Shown: positions 50,450 to 59,974, numbered from the stretch's first letter. The stretch: 64,000 nt of DNA from VFMC01 sp040380855 (GCA_040380855.1 JBEIIG010000006.1:32509-96508), one strand, 5' to 3'. Notes: generated from the sequence alone by a model not told the origin. Made by a program: numbers and translations.

Positions 50450-51871
50450 GTGCCCGGCCCGATGCCCAACTTCGCCCTGCGTCGGGCCACCGTGGTGCTG
50501 GCGGCCCTCCTCGTCGTCGGTGGCGGCATCGGGTTCGCGCTGTCGCTCGGCGACGACGCAGGCACCGACGAGCAGGTGGCCGATGCGGGTGCCGCCGTCG
50601 CCACGTCATGGGACGTGGTGGTGCTCGCCGACCCCCTCACCGACACGGTCACCGTGCACGATGCGACGGGCGCCGAGTTGGCAAGGGTGTCGACCGATCT
50701 GCAGGGTGTGCTCGACGTCGGCCTGGCAGGCGTGGTGGTGCTCGGCGCTGCGGGCGACCCCGTCGCCGACGGCCTCGGCGTCCTCGACCTGACCACCGGC
50801 GCCATCGCTCGCATCGACGTCGGCCTGCCGGTGGTCGACCGGCTGGGTACGTCGCCGTATCTGCTGGCCTCCGACTCGACCACCGGGGCGCTCGGCCTGG
50901 TGGATGTCGCCCGGGCACGAGTGATCGACCTCCTCGCGCTGGCGGGCGACGATGCAGTCGTGGTGCCCGACACGGTGCGGGTGAGTGACGACGCGCGGTT
51001 CGTGGCCTTCAGCGAACTACGCAGCGGCCAGACGGTCGTGGTCGACCTCGGCCCACCGGATACTGCCCCGACGGTGGTGGTGCTGCCCGGCTTGCTCGCC
51101 GATCTCACCGACACCCGTGTGGCCACCACCACCAATCGGGGCACCACGATGCTGGTCGACCTGTACGACACGGCCGGCGGCCGACTGGGCACCACCGAGA
51201 CGGTGCCACTCGTCGGTGTGATGGTGGTGGGCGACACCACACTGCTGGCCGTCGGCACCGACACCTCGGCGATACGGATCAATGCCGCTGCTGGCACGGC
51301 CGAGGCCGACACCGTCCTGCGCGACCGGGTACGGAGCGTGCTCGGCGACATGGTGCCTGCTGCCATCGAGGCCCGCAGCGCCCAGGTGGTCTTCGATCAT
51401 CGTCGTCTCGCCGTCGCCGGGGCCGGCTGGTCGGCCATCGTCGACGATGCCGGCACGGTGGTGGCGGCCACGGCTGTCGAAGGTTCGAGCACCACCATCG
51501 GCTCGGCTTCGCCGGCACAGCGGTGTGTCCTGGTGTTCGGGTCGCCCTCCGAACCGTCGACCCTGTTCGACGCATCGACCGGCACCGTGATCGCCTCGTT
51601 CGACCCGAGCGTCCCCATCGGCGCTTCCGTCGACGGTTGCACCGTCGCCCGCCAGGGCTTCGGCACCGCACCCGGTGCGTGGCGTGGCTACCGGGTGGTG
51701 GGCCCCGATCTCGACATCGCCCCTGCCGACCGGGTGGTGGCGTTGGCCCCCGACGGCAGTGCTGCCATCGTGAGCGGCGACGGCACGGCCCTGCTGCGCT
51801 TCGGCGACGACACGCCCCTTCCGCTGTCGACCGCGATGGCACTCGGCGCCTTCGCCCGCCGGGCCGACTGA
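50450..51871 (+). CDS. Hypothetical membrane-anchored beta-rich protein
   Basis: 473 residues. One N-terminal membrane helix (RATVVLAALLVVGGGIGFAL), then repeats of hydrophobic beta-strands with SWDVVVLADPLTDTVTVHD, VLDLTTGAIARIDVG, DSTTGALGLVDVARARVIDLLAL, LFDASTGTVIASFDPS. The D-x-TTG-x-turns suggest a WD40/YVTN-like beta-propeller outside the membrane. No catalytic motif or named family seen. GTG 50450 is chosen by its -10 box. Convergent with yeiH. Confidence 0.65.
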   Translation: MPGPMPNFALRRATVVLAALLVVGGGIGFALSLGDDAGTDEQVADAGAAVATSWDVVVLADPLTDTVTVHDATGAELARVSTDLQGVLDVGLAGVVVLGAAGDPVADGLGVLDLTTGAIARIDVGLPVVDRLGTSPYLLASDSTTGALGLVDVARARVIDLLALAGDDAVVVPDTVRVSDDARFVAFSELRSGQTVVVDLGPPDTAPTVVVLPGLLADLTDTRVATTTNRGTTMLVDLYDTAGGRLGTTETVPLVGVMVVGDTTLLAVGTDTSAIRINAAAGTAEADTVLRDRVRSVLGDMVPAAIEARSAQVVFDHRRLAVAGAGWSAIVDDAGTVVAATAVEGSSTTIGSASPAQRCVLVFGSPSEPSTLFDASTGTVIASFDPSVPIGASVDGCTVARQGFGTAPGAWRGYRVVGPDLDIAPADRVVALAPDGSAAIVSGDGTALLRFGDDTPLPLSTAMALGAFARRAD

Positions 51872-51877
51872 CGCAGC

Positions 51878-51892
51878 GACCGCTCAGCGGTC
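51878..51892. terminator. Bidirectional hairpin between convergent genes
   Basis: GACCGCT and AGCGGTC form a perfect inverted repeat around one C, overlapping the yeiH stop. No T-tract, but the position suits termination from both sides. Confidence 0.5.
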
Positions 51893-52964
51893 AGAAGCTG
51901 AGGCTCACCGCCAGCAGCGACACCCCGGCCACCAGGGCCCAACTCACCAACCCCAGCACCAGCGGCCTGCCGCCGAGCGCCCGCAGACGGCGCAGGTCGA
52001 CGGCCGCACCCAGCCCCACCAGGCCCGCCCCGAGCAACAGCGTCTCGAGGGTCTTGATGCCGTCGAGCCAGCCATCGGGCACGGCGCCGACCGTGCGCAG
52101 GACGACCGCCCCCAGGAACAGCACCACGAACAGCGGCAGCAGGGGTGGACGCTTGGCGTCGGCGTCGGGCGCGCGTCCCTCACCGCGTGCTGCGCGCTGG
52201 CGTGCCGACAGGGCGACGAAGGCCAGCAGCGGTGCCAGCATGGCGACACGGGTGAGCTTCACCACCACTGCGGTCGACATGGCCACCGAGTCGCGCGTCG
52301 AGGCTGCGGCCACCACCTGCCCCACATCGTGCACCGACGCCCCCACCCACGCACCGAAGGTCTCCGCGTCGAGGCCGAACCAGCGACCCAGCGACGGCAG
52401 CACCACGATGGCCAGCGAACCGCACAGCGTGACGAGGGCCACCGAGTAGGCAACCTCCTCCTCGGCGGCATCCGAGAACGGTTCGGCCGCCGCGATGGCC
52501 GATGCCCCGCAGATCGAGTAGCCGGTTGCCACGAGCATCGACATCCCATGGCCGAGGCCGAGCCGTCGGCCGAGCCACTGGGTACCGAAGAACGTGGCCG
52601 CCACCACGGCCACCACCGACACCAGCGCACTGGGGCCGAGGTCGAGCACATCGTGCAACGACAGGCGCACGCCCACCAGCACGATGCCGGCGCGCAGCAC
52701 CCGCTTGGCCGCCAGCCGGAGACCGGGGCGCAGGAGCGGGCCGACGATGCCCGTGTTGGCGATCAGTACCCCAACGACCACGGCCACCACATGGGGCGAC
52801 ACCGAGTCGACCCGCCGGTGCACCCACCACCCCAGCCAGGCCCCCGCCACGGCCACCGCCAACCCCGGCCCGCAGCAACGAAGGGCCGATTGCGACGAGG
52901 GGGTGGCCGGGGTCGACGGGGGGGCTTGAGCAGCCACCCAATCAGCCTGCAGCCCGTCGCCCAT
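51891..52964 (-). CDS. YeiH/UPF0324 family membrane transporter
   Basis: 357 residues, about ten membrane helices. Family motifs: VAVVVGVLIANTGIV, GIVLVGVRLSLHDVLDLG, SMLVATGYSICGASAIAAAEP, and GAWVGASVHDVGQVVAAAS. YeiH proteins are proposed sulfonate or sulfate exporters. It diverges from a LysR regulator with only 42 bp between starts, the classic arrangement for this family (yeiE/yeiH). Confidence 0.88.
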   Translation of the reverse strand: MGDGLQADWVAAQAPPSTPATPSSQSALRCCGPGLAVAVAGAWLGWWVHRRVDSVSPHVVAVVVGVLIANTGIVGPLLRPGLRLAAKRVLRAGIVLVGVRLSLHDVLDLGPSALVSVVAVVAATFFGTQWLGRRLGLGHGMSMLVATGYSICGASAIAAAEPFSDAAEEEVAYSVALVTLCGSLAIVVLPSLGRWFGLDAETFGAWVGASVHDVGQVVAAASTRDSVAMSTAVVVKLTRVAMLAPLLAFVALSARQRAARGEGRAPDADAKRPPLLPLFVVLFLGAVVLRTVGAVPDGWLDGIKTLETLLLGAGLVGLGAAVDLRRLRALGGRPLVLGLVSWALVAGVSLLAVSLSF

Positions 52965-52969
52965 CGCGT

Positions 52970-52990
52970 CTATCCAGGTAAGGCCGATAG
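52970..52990. promoter_or_regulatory. LysR-type box CTATC-N11-GATAG
   Basis: CTATC (52970-52974) and GATAG (52986-52990) are inverted around 11 bp, the T-N11-A form of a LysR site, in the shared yeiH/LysR region. A second repeat, ATAGG-N5-CCTAT (52994-53008), overlaps the LysR start. Confidence 0.65.
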
Positions 52991-52994
52991 GTCA

Positions 52995-53000
52995 TAGGAT
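52995..53000 (+). promoter_or_regulatory. -10 hexamer TAGGAT of the LysR gene
   Basis: It ends 6 nt before ATG 53007 and lies inside the ATAGG-N5-CCTAT repeat. Confidence 0.5.
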
Positions 53001-53006
53001 TCCCCT

Positions 53007-53912
53007 ATGGCAGATCTCCGTGTCGAGCACCTCGCCGGCATCGAACTGCTCCTCGACACCATCCGTACCGGCAGCATCTCGGCAGCGGCCCGTGCCCACT
53101 CGCTCAGCCAACCCTCGGCCACCGAACGCCTCCGGCAACTCGAACGACGACTGGGGGTTACGCTGCTGCGCCGTGGCCCCGGCGGCACCGCACCCACGCC
53201 GGAGGGTGAGGCGGTTGCCGAGTGGGCTCGCACGGTGTTGAGCGCGGTCGACGCGATGGCGGCAGGTGTGGCGGCGATCCGCGAACGATCGAGCACGACG
53301 GCGCTGCGGGTGATGGCCAGCCTCACCGTGGCCGAGTACGTGCTGCCGTCGTGGCTGCACGCCCAGCGACAGAGCGGTGGGCGATCGATCGACCTCGCGG
53401 TGGGCAACTCGGTGGCTGTGGCCCGGGCGGTGCTCGATCGACGTGCCGACATCGGCTTCGTCGAGACGCCACGCCGCTTCGTCGGGCTGCGATCGACCGT
53501 GGTTGGCGGCGACCAGCTCGTCGTGGTGGTGGCGCCGACGCACCCGTGGGCACGGCGACGGTCGACGCTCACCATCGATCGACTCGCCGCCACCCCACTG
53601 TTGCTACGCGAGCCGGGGTCGGGCACCCGCGAAGCGTTCGAGGCCGCGCTGGCCGCAGCGGGTGTGGTTCCGGTCGAGCCACTGGCAGCGCTGGCATCGA
53701 CCACCACCCTCAAGGCCGCTGCAGCCGCAGGCGACGGGCCGAGTGTGCTGAGCGAACTGGCGGTGGCCAACGAGGTGGCAGCAGGAACGCTGGTGATGGT
53801 GCCCGTCGACGGGCTCGACCTACGACGCGAGTTCCGCGCGCTGTGGCTGCCCGATCGCCACGATCCCGACGTGCAGCGGTTCGTCCGTCTGGCCCGCTCG
53901 ATAACCCGCTGA
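53007..53912 (+). CDS. LysR-family transcriptional regulator
   Basis: 301 residues. HTH: IELLLDTIRTGSISAAARAHSLSQPSATERLRQLERRLGVTLLRR (about 9-54). Effector domain from about 95 with ELAVANEVAAGTLVMVPVDG near the end. The divergent yeiH gene and the T-N11-A box between them make it the likely controller of that transporter. It probably represses itself, since one repeat covers its own -10 and start. Confidence 0.92.
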   Translation: MADLRVEHLAGIELLLDTIRTGSISAAARAHSLSQPSATERLRQLERRLGVTLLRRGPGGTAPTPEGEAVAEWARTVLSAVDAMAAGVAAIRERSSTTALRVMASLTVAEYVLPSWLHAQRQSGGRSIDLAVGNSVAVARAVLDRRADIGFVETPRRFVGLRSTVVGGDQLVVVVAPTHPWARRRSTLTIDRLAATPLLLREPGSGTREAFEAALAAAGVVPVEPLAALASTTTLKAAAAAGDGPSVLSELAVANEVAAGTLVMVPVDGLDLRREFRALWLPDRHDPDVQRFVRLARSITR

Positions 53913-53941
53913 ACCAGCGAGCGTTGCGCCCGAGTGGCGGA

Positions 53942-54331
53942 TCAGGCCTCGGGGGCGGGGACGTGCTCGCACACGGCGGCGTAGGCCCGCGGCCCGTACA
54001 CCGTGCCGGGCCCGCCCGTCATGAGGATGGCCACACCGATCGCTTCGGCGGCTTCCTGGCGGCTGGCACCTGCACGGGCCGAGCCTGCGGCATGCGCCGC
54101 GATGCAGCCGTCGCAGCGCTCGACCACGGCGATGGCGAGCGCGATCAGTTCCTTGGTCTTCACGTCGAGCGCACCGGGCGCCATCGTCGCCCGGTGCAAC
54201 TCGGCGAACCCGCGGAACACGTGGGGGATCGCCTGGCGCAGGTCGCGAGCCAACGGACGCAGCTCGTCGCTCACCGCCTTGCCGTACGAGTGCTGGTGCC
54301 CCGTGGCCGGGGCGTCGCTGAGTTCGCTCAT
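53942..54331 (-). CDS. Carboxymuconolactone decarboxylase / AhpD-like protein
   Basis: 129 residues. ALDVKTKELIALAIAVVERCDGCIAAHAAGSARAGASRQEAAEAIGVAILMTGGPG: CxxC with a downstream His, the AhpD-type redox site. It probably acts as a thiol-dependent peroxidase/reductase rather than a true decarboxylase. Last gene of a VOC-ligase-CMD operon, 18 nt after the ligase. Confidence 0.87.
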   Translation of the reverse strand: MSELSDAPATGHQHSYGKAVSDELRPLARDLRQAIPHVFRGFAELHRATMAPGALDVKTKELIALAIAVVERCDGCIAAHAAGSARAGASRQEAAEAIGVAILMTGGPGTVYGPRAYAAVCEHVPAPEA

Positions 54332-54349
54332 CGCGTCAGTCTGTCGCGC

Positions 54350-55813
54350 TCACGACCCGGCGGCCACGCGTTCGGCCCGCAATGCCGACCGCCGCACCTT
54401 GCCGGCGTCGTCGCGCAACGGCTCGGTGACGAACTCCCAGGTACGCGGCACCTTGTAGGTGACCAGCCGTTCGCCGACGAAGGCACGGAGTTCGGCCTCG
54501 CTCACGGCGCCCGGGTCGGCCTCGACGATGGCGTGGATGGTGTTGCCCTTGTCGTCGTCGGGCAGACCGATCACCGCCACCGAGTGCACCGCCGGGTGCT
54601 CCTGCACGGCGGCTTCCACCTCGGCCGGGTAGATGTTCGCGCCGCCCGAGAGGATCATGTCGGCCGAGCGATCGCCCAGGTACAGGTAGCCGTCGGCATC
54701 GAGGTAGCCCATGTCGCCCAACGACTCCCAGCCGCCCTCGCGACGGCGCGCCTCGGCGCCGACATAGCGGTAGGTGGGTGTGTCGCGGGCCACGCTGCGC
54801 AGCCACACCTCACCCATCTCGCCGGCCGGCAGCACGGTGCCGTCGGCGTCCATGATGCACACCGTGCCATCGGCCGGGCGGCCCACCGAGCCGCGATGCG
54901 CCAGCCACTCGACCCCGGTTATCACCGTCGAGGTCTGGCCCTCGGTGCCGCCGTACAACTCGAAGATCCGCTCGGGCCCGAGCCAGTCGATCCACACCTG
55001 CTTCAACCAGTCGGGGCAGGGTTCGGCGAGGTGCCACACCACCTGCAGCGCCGAGAGATCGAACCCCAGGCGAACCGCTTCCGGAACCCTCCAGATGCGC
55101 TTCATCATCGTCGGCACCAGGTACACGGCCTGGGCGCGCGACCAGGCGAGTGCCTCGAGAGTGGCTTCGGCATCGAAGCGTTCGAGCACCACCACGTGGT
55201 TGCCGTACAGCAGCGCCTGCCACGACCAGATGAGTGGCCCGTTGTGGTAGAGCGGCCCGGGCATCACGAAGGCACCGTCGCGGCCGAGCAGCAGCCGCGA
55301 GGGTTCGTCGGGGTCGATCACCGACGGGTCGCCCGACACGATCAGCTTGGGGCGGCCGGTCGAGCCGCCCGACGTGGGCGCCTTCCAAGCGGCGGCGATC
55401 TTGTCGGGTTCGGCTGCTGCGACCGCATCGCACCGCGGCGCTGTGTAGCCCACTGGCAGGCAGTCGCGGCCGGGCAGCGTGCCGGGCGCGACGCCCATCA
55501 CCACCGGCGGATCGGCGAGGTCGATGATCGCCTCCAGTTCACGGCCTGGCAGGCGCGAACTCACGGGCTGCGGTGTGGCGCCCAGTCGCCAGCAGGCGGC
55601 GAAGGCGACGAACCAGTCGATCGAGTTCGGCAACGCCACCGTCACCATGTCGCCCTCGTCGACACCGCGAGCCGCGAGGTCGGCGGCGAGGTCGTCGATG
55701 AGCTCCACCAGTTCGGCACGTGTGACCGTGTGGCCTGCACAGGTGATGGCCGGCCGATCGGGTGCCGCAGCGGCGAGGCGCCGCAGCTGCTCGTTGAACG
55801 AGATGAACGCCAT
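54350..55813 (-). CDS. Acyl-CoA synthetase (AMP-dependent ligase)
   Basis: 487 residues. P-loop-like TSGGSTGRPKLIV, substrate pocket MPGPLYHNGP, adenine motif ELYGGTEGQTST, ribose Asp and hinge GDMGYLDADGYLYLGDRSADMI, and catalytic Lys near the C-terminus in DDAGKVRRSAL. It forms an acyl-CoA from a carboxylic acid, ATP and CoA. The pocket is unspecific. Start ATG 55813 is 5 nt after the VOC gene. Confidence 0.92.
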   Translation of the reverse strand: MAFISFNEQLRRLAAAAPDRPAITCAGHTVTRAELVELIDDLAADLAARGVDEGDMVTVALPNSIDWFVAFAACWRLGATPQPVSSRLPGRELEAIIDLADPPVVMGVAPGTLPGRDCLPVGYTAPRCDAVAAAEPDKIAAAWKAPTSGGSTGRPKLIVSGDPSVIDPDEPSRLLLGRDGAFVMPGPLYHNGPLIWSWQALLYGNHVVVLERFDAEATLEALAWSRAQAVYLVPTMMKRIWRVPEAVRLGFDLSALQVVWHLAEPCPDWLKQVWIDWLGPERIFELYGGTEGQTSTVITGVEWLAHRGSVGRPADGTVCIMDADGTVLPAGEMGEVWLRSVARDTPTYRYVGAEARRREGGWESLGDMGYLDADGYLYLGDRSADMILSGGANIYPAEVEAAVQEHPAVHSVAVIGLPDDDKGNTIHAIVEADPGAVSEAELRAFVGERLVTYKVPRTWEFVTEPLRDDAGKVRRSALRAERVAAGS

Positions 55814-55818
55814 CGCCG

Positions 55819-56220
55819 TCAGCCGGCCTGCAGGAACTCGACCCAGTTGCCGTCGGGGTCTTCCACCATCGAGATGGTGATACCGGGCCGGATCGTGGTG
55901 ACCTTCACCTTCACGTCGTACCCGGCGTCGGCACATGCCTGGGTGATCTCGTCGATGTTGCTCACCGAGATCGTCCAGTAGCGATAGCCGTAGGCACCCT
56001 GGATACCACCGGGCACTGCCGACGGCAGCGAAGCGGTCGGGCTGACCAGTTTGATCAGGCTCGTCCCGCACAGCAGTCGATACATCGTGCCCCCGCCGGG
56101 CATGGGCATCTCGCCCTTGTAGTCGAAGCCGAGCGTGTCGCGGTAGAACCGCAGCGCGGCCTCCGCGTCGCTCACGACGATGCCGAGATCGATCGAGTCC
56201 TTGGTGAGTTGCACACCCAT
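55819..56220 (-). CDS. VOC/glyoxalase-superfamily protein
   Basis: 133 residues: paired beta-alpha-beta3 modules with LGIVVSDAEAALRFYRDTLGF and YWTISVSNIDEITQACADAGYDV, ending MVEDPDGNWVEFLQ. The metal Glu in NWVEF is kept; other ligands are incomplete to my eye. Could be an epimerase, lyase or dioxygenase-like protein. First gene of the operon with the ligase; GAAGGGGA 7 nt before ATG 56220. Confidence 0.85.
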   Translation of the reverse strand: MGVQLTKDSIDLGIVVSDAEAALRFYRDTLGFDYKGEMPMPGGGTMYRLLCGTSLIKLVSPTASLPSAVPGGIQGAYGYRYWTISVSNIDEITQACADAGYDVKVKVTTIRPGITISMVEDPDGNWVEFLQAG

Positions 56221-56347
56221 GTCGCTGTCCCCTTCGGCGGTCGCCCCCTGCGCCCGCCCGGCGCACAGTACCGGCACGACGACGACAGGCACGACGGCGA
56301 CGGGCGCGATGCCGGTGACCGCGGGCCACAGCGGTCAGACTGGCGGG

Positions 56348-57574
56348 GTGCGACCGATGAGCGACGACCCGGCCATCGTCCGACGCACCCAGGTGATCGA
56401 CCTGCTGCGGGCGGTGCCGATGGGGGTGTTGCTACCGCTCGAGGCCTCGATCCTGTTGACGATCGCGATCAAACAGTTCGACGCCTCGGCGTTGGCCAAG
56501 GGCGTCATCGCTGCCGCGGCGGGCGTCGGCCTGCTGCTGTCACCCATGGTCACGGCGGCTGCCCGGCGCAGCGGCCGCCCGGTCATGCTCATTGCCGGCG
56601 CCATCGCCCTCGTGGGTGCTGCCGGGTATGTGCTCGGCGCACTCGGAACGCTGCCGTTGTTCGTCGCCGGCGCCGTGGTGGGGGTGGCGGCCCCGAACGC
56701 CATCTACCCGCTGCTCACCCTCACCTACGAGCGCAACTTCCCTGCTGCCGAACGCGGGCGGCGGGTGGGTTGGGGGATGTCGCTGCGCGTCGGCGTTGCG
56801 GCAGTGGTGGGCCTGGGCGTCGGAGCCCTGTTGCGCACCCGGCTCGACCTGTGGTGGTCGCTCGTGCTGGCCGGCGCAGTGGCATCGGTGGTGCTCGCCG
56901 CGCTGCAGGCCGCCACCCCGTCGCAACCGCTCGATCGCGTCGACGGCGAGCGCAATCGACCGTGGCCACACTTCCACCTCGTCGCCACCGATCGACGCCT
57001 GCGCCTCACGCTCGGCGCCTGGATGCTGATGGGCTTCGGCAACCTCATGCTGCTGCCGCTGCGGGTCGAGTACCTGGCCAATCCGAAGTACGGCATCACC
57101 GCCGACGCCTCGCTCATCGCGCTGCTCACCATCACCGTGCCGTCGGTGTGCCGACTGCTCTCGCTGCCACTGTTCGGCATCGTCTTCGACCGGTTGTCGT
57201 TCTTCGCGTCGCGCATCGCCGTGAACCTGTTGTTCGCGCTCTACGTGGGGGCGTTCTTCACGGGCACCAGCACGGTGGGCCTGCTGGTGGGCGCGGTGGT
57301 GCTGGGCATCGCCAGCGCCGGTGGCGACCTGATGTGGAGCCTGTGGGTGATCAAGTTCGCTCCTCCCGACCGGGTGGCCGACTACATGGGGCTGCACACC
57401 TTCTTCACCGGTGTGCGTGCCGTGTTGGCGCCGTTGATCGCCTTCGTGGTGGTCGAGCACGTCTCGCTCACCTCGGTGGCCATCGCTGCGGCGGCGATGA
57501 TGGTGCTGTCGGCGCTGGTGCTGCTGCCCGAGGCCCGGGCCGAACGCGTGCTGCGTGTGGCCGACCTTCCCTGA
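56348..57574 (+). CDS. MFS transporter
   Basis: 408 residues, about 11-12 membrane helices. Loop 2-3 reads AARRSGRPVML, and YERNFPAAERGRRVGWGMSLRVGVAAVVG is typical of MFS_1. GLHTFFTGVRAVLAPLIAFVVVEHV is the helix-11 region. Cargo unknown. GTG 56348 has CAGACT 6 nt upstream; ATG 56357, in frame, is an alternative. Diverges from the VOC gene with a 127-bp spacer in which I see no other clear signal. Confidence 0.87.
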   Translation: MRPMSDDPAIVRRTQVIDLLRAVPMGVLLPLEASILLTIAIKQFDASALAKGVIAAAAGVGLLLSPMVTAAARRSGRPVMLIAGAIALVGAAGYVLGALGTLPLFVAGAVVGVAAPNAIYPLLTLTYERNFPAAERGRRVGWGMSLRVGVAAVVGLGVGALLRTRLDLWWSLVLAGAVASVVLAALQAATPSQPLDRVDGERNRPWPHFHLVATDRRLRLTLGAWMLMGFGNLMLLPLRVEYLANPKYGITADASLIALLTITVPSVCRLLSLPLFGIVFDRLSFFASRIAVNLLFALYVGAFFTGTSTVGLLVGAVVLGIASAGGDLMWSLWVIKFAPPDRVADYMGLHTFFTGVRAVLAPLIAFVVVEHVSLTSVAIAAAAMMVLSALVLLPEARAERVLRVADLP

Positions 57575-57604
57575 CACCCTCGACGCGTCGGCTAGAAACA
57601 CCGC

Positions 57605-58171
57605 ATGGCCGCCTCCGTCCACCTCATCCGCCATGGACAGTCCGAGTTCAACCGGGTATGGGATGTCGAGGGCCGCGACCCGCTCATCCGCGACGCACCG
57701 CTGTCGGCTACAGGGCACGAGCAGGTCCGTGCCGCCCGCGAGGCAGCACTGGCACTGGCACCCGATGTGGTCATCACCTCGCCGCTCACGCGGGCCATCG
57801 AGACCACGCTCGGCCTGTACGGCGGCAGCGGAGTCCGCATCGAGGTGAGCCCGTTGCACGCCGAACGGGTCACCAACACCGACGACATCGGGTCGCCGCC
57901 GCCTGTGCTGGCCGAACGCTTTCCCCATCTCGACTTCGCCCACCTCGAACCGGTGTGGTGGCACGACGGCCCGCTCGACGACGTCGGTGTGCCGGTGGAA
58001 CCGGGCCGCCACTTCTATCCGCGCGTCACCTCGTGGATCGACGCGCTGCACGCCCGCGACGAGCAGCGCATCGTCGTCGTGGGCCACAGCACGTTCTTCC
58101 GCGCCGTGGTGGGCCGCCATCTGGCCAACTGCGAGATCCTCCCCGTCGCCCTACCTCTGGAGATCCGATGA
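57605..58171 (+). CDS. Histidine phosphatase (phosphoglycerate mutase-like)
   Basis: 188 residues. Catalytic RHG in VHLIRHGQSEFN, second Arg in SPLTRAIETT, and the C-terminal His in VVGHSTFFRAVVG. This is the short branch-1 histidine phosphatase group, whose members act on small phosphates. TAGAAA 6 nt before ATG 57605 is a near-consensus -10. The stop overlaps the amidohydrolase start (ATGA). Confidence 0.9.
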   Translation: MAASVHLIRHGQSEFNRVWDVEGRDPLIRDAPLSATGHEQVRAAREAALALAPDVVITSPLTRAIETTLGLYGGSGVRIEVSPLHAERVTNTDDIGSPPPVLAERFPHLDFAHLEPVWWHDGPLDDVGVPVEPGRHFYPRVTSWIDALHARDEQRIVVVGHSTFFRAVVGRHLANCEILPVALPLEIR

Positions 58172-59172
58172 GCACCAACCCCGACCACTCGGCCCTGTCC
58201 GACCCCGATGTCTCCGGGCCGGTCGTCGACCCCGACCAGCGCATCGTCGACCCGCACCACCACCTGTGGCCCGAGGGCGGGCCGCTGCCCTATTCGCTCG
58301 ACGACCTGCACGCCGATGCCTTCGGCGCAGGCCACCGGGTGGAGCGCACGGTGTTCGTCGAGTGCCATGCCGCGTACCGCCCCGACGGTCCGGCGCATCT
58401 GCGGCCGGTGGGCGAGACCGAGTTCGTCGCCGGTGAGGCCCACCGCGATCCGCGACGGCTGATCGGCGGCATCGTGGCCCACGCCGACCTCACCGACCAC
58501 GAGCACCTCGACGAGGTGCTCGACGCGCACGACGCAGCAGCGGGCGGGCTGTTCCGCGGCATCCGCCACGCAGGCTCGCACGCCATCGACCCGGCGTCGT
58601 TGCGCATCCCCGGTCGGGCCCCGGCGGGCCTCTACGCCGACCCGGCGTTCCGCCGCGGCGTGGCGCACCTCGGCGCCCGCGGCCTCACCTACGACACGTG
58701 GCACTACCACTACCAGAACCGCGAGTTCCTCGACCTCGCCCGCGCCGTGCCCGACACGCTGCTGGTGCTCGACCACTTCGGCACCCCGCTCGGCGTGGGC
58801 CAGTTCGCCGGCCGCCGCGACGAGATCTTCGCCACGTGGAAAGACGACATCGCCGACATCGCCCGCTGCGAGAACGTGGTGGCGAAGCTCGGTGGCCTGG
58901 CGATGCCCGACAACGGGTTCGGCTGGCACGAGACCGGAGCACCCAGCAGCGACGAGTTCGTTGCCGCACAGGCCCGCTACTACCTGCACACCATCGAGTG
59001 CTTCGGCCCCGAACGGTGCATGTTCGAGTCGAACTTCCCGGTCGACCGGTTCTCGCTCGGCTACCGGGTGCTGTGGAACGCGCTGAAGAAGATCGCTGCG
59101 CCGTTCTCGGCAGCCGAGCGCGACGCGATGTTCTACGGCACCGCCACCCGCGTGTACCGCCTCGACGCCTAG
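58168..59172 (+). CDS. Amidohydrolase-2 family hydrolase
   Basis: 334 residues. TIM-barrel metal site HxH in IVDPHHHLWP; FVECHAAY, LGARGLTYDTWHYHYQ, VLDHFGTPLG and MFESNFPVD continue the family pattern. Related enzymes hydrolyse lactones or decarboxylate aromatic acids. Translationally coupled to the phosphatase; likely one operon. A CGCCT/AGGCG hairpin straddles the stop (59166-59181). Confidence 0.87.
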   Translation: MSTNPDHSALSDPDVSGPVVDPDQRIVDPHHHLWPEGGPLPYSLDDLHADAFGAGHRVERTVFVECHAAYRPDGPAHLRPVGETEFVAGEAHRDPRRLIGGIVAHADLTDHEHLDEVLDAHDAAAGGLFRGIRHAGSHAIDPASLRIPGRAPAGLYADPAFRRGVAHLGARGLTYDTWHYHYQNREFLDLARAVPDTLLVLDHFGTPLGVGQFAGRRDEIFATWKDDIADIARCENVVAKLGGLAMPDNGFGWHETGAPSSDEFVAAQARYYLHTIECFGPERCMFESNFPVDRFSLGYRVLWNALKKIAAPFSAAERDAMFYGTATRVYRLDA

Positions 59173-59194
59173 CGCGAGGCGGTAGGCGTTGCGG

Positions 59195-59968
59195 TCAGCG
59201 ACCCGTCCAGTTCGGCGGGCGCTTCTCGGCGAACGCCTTCGGACCCTCGATGAAGTCGTCGCTGCGCACCAGGCGCTTCACCGACTCGTACGGCACTTCC
59301 ATCGACTCCTGCAGCGAGGCCATGTCGAGGCTGCGGTACACCACGTCCTTGCTCGCACGGATCGACAGCGGCGAGCAGGCGATGATCTGGCGCGCCCAGT
59401 CCATGGCCCGCTCCATCAACTGCTCGTGCGGCACCACCTCGTTCACGAAGCCCAACTCGTAGCCCTCGGCTGCGCTGACGTGGCGACCGGTGAGGATCAT
59501 GCCCAGCGCTCGCTTGGGCCCGATCTGGCGGGGCAGGCGCTGCAGGCCACCGGCCAGCGCGGCCAGGCCCACCTTCGGTTCGGGCAGGGCGAAGCGAGCC
59601 TGATCGGAGGCGATGATGAGGTCGCAGGCGAGCGCGATCTCGAATCCGCCGCCCATGGCCACACCGTTCACTGCGGCGATGACCGGCTTGTCGAGGTCGA
59701 AGCGCGACGTGAGGCCACCGAAGCCGCGGGGCATCGCCACCCGTTCGCCGCCCTCGGCCTGGTGGCGCAGGTCGTTGCCGGCGCTGAAGCCGCGGCCTTC
59801 GCCCGTGATGATGGCCACCCACAGGTCGTCGTCGGTGGCGAAGTGGTCAAACACCCGGCCCAGTTCGGCGTTGGCCGCGGGGTGCAGTGCGTTCAGCCGG
59901 TCGGGCCGGTTGATGCGCACGGTCATGATGTGGTCGGCGGTGTCGACGAGGCAGTACTCGGTGTCCAT
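59195..59968 (-). CDS. Enoyl-CoA hydratase/isomerase family protein
   Basis: 257 residues. Crotonase motifs: INRPDRLNALHP, GEGRGFSAGNDLRHQ, NGVAMGGGFEIALACDLIIA, PEPKVGLAALAGGLQRLPRQIG with the usual Glu region. Acts on acyl-CoA; exact reaction open. TACCGT ends 6 nt before ATG 59968. Confidence 0.9.
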   Translation of the reverse strand: MDTEYCLVDTADHIMTVRINRPDRLNALHPAANAELGRVFDHFATDDDLWVAIITGEGRGFSAGNDLRHQAEGGERVAMPRGFGGLTSRFDLDKPVIAAVNGVAMGGGFEIALACDLIIASDQARFALPEPKVGLAALAGGLQRLPRQIGPKRALGMILTGRHVSAAEGYELGFVNEVVPHEQLMERAMDWARQIIACSPLSIRASKDVVYRSLDMASLQESMEVPYESVKRLVRSDDFIEGPKAFAEKRPPNWTGR

Positions 59969-59974
59969 GCGCCG

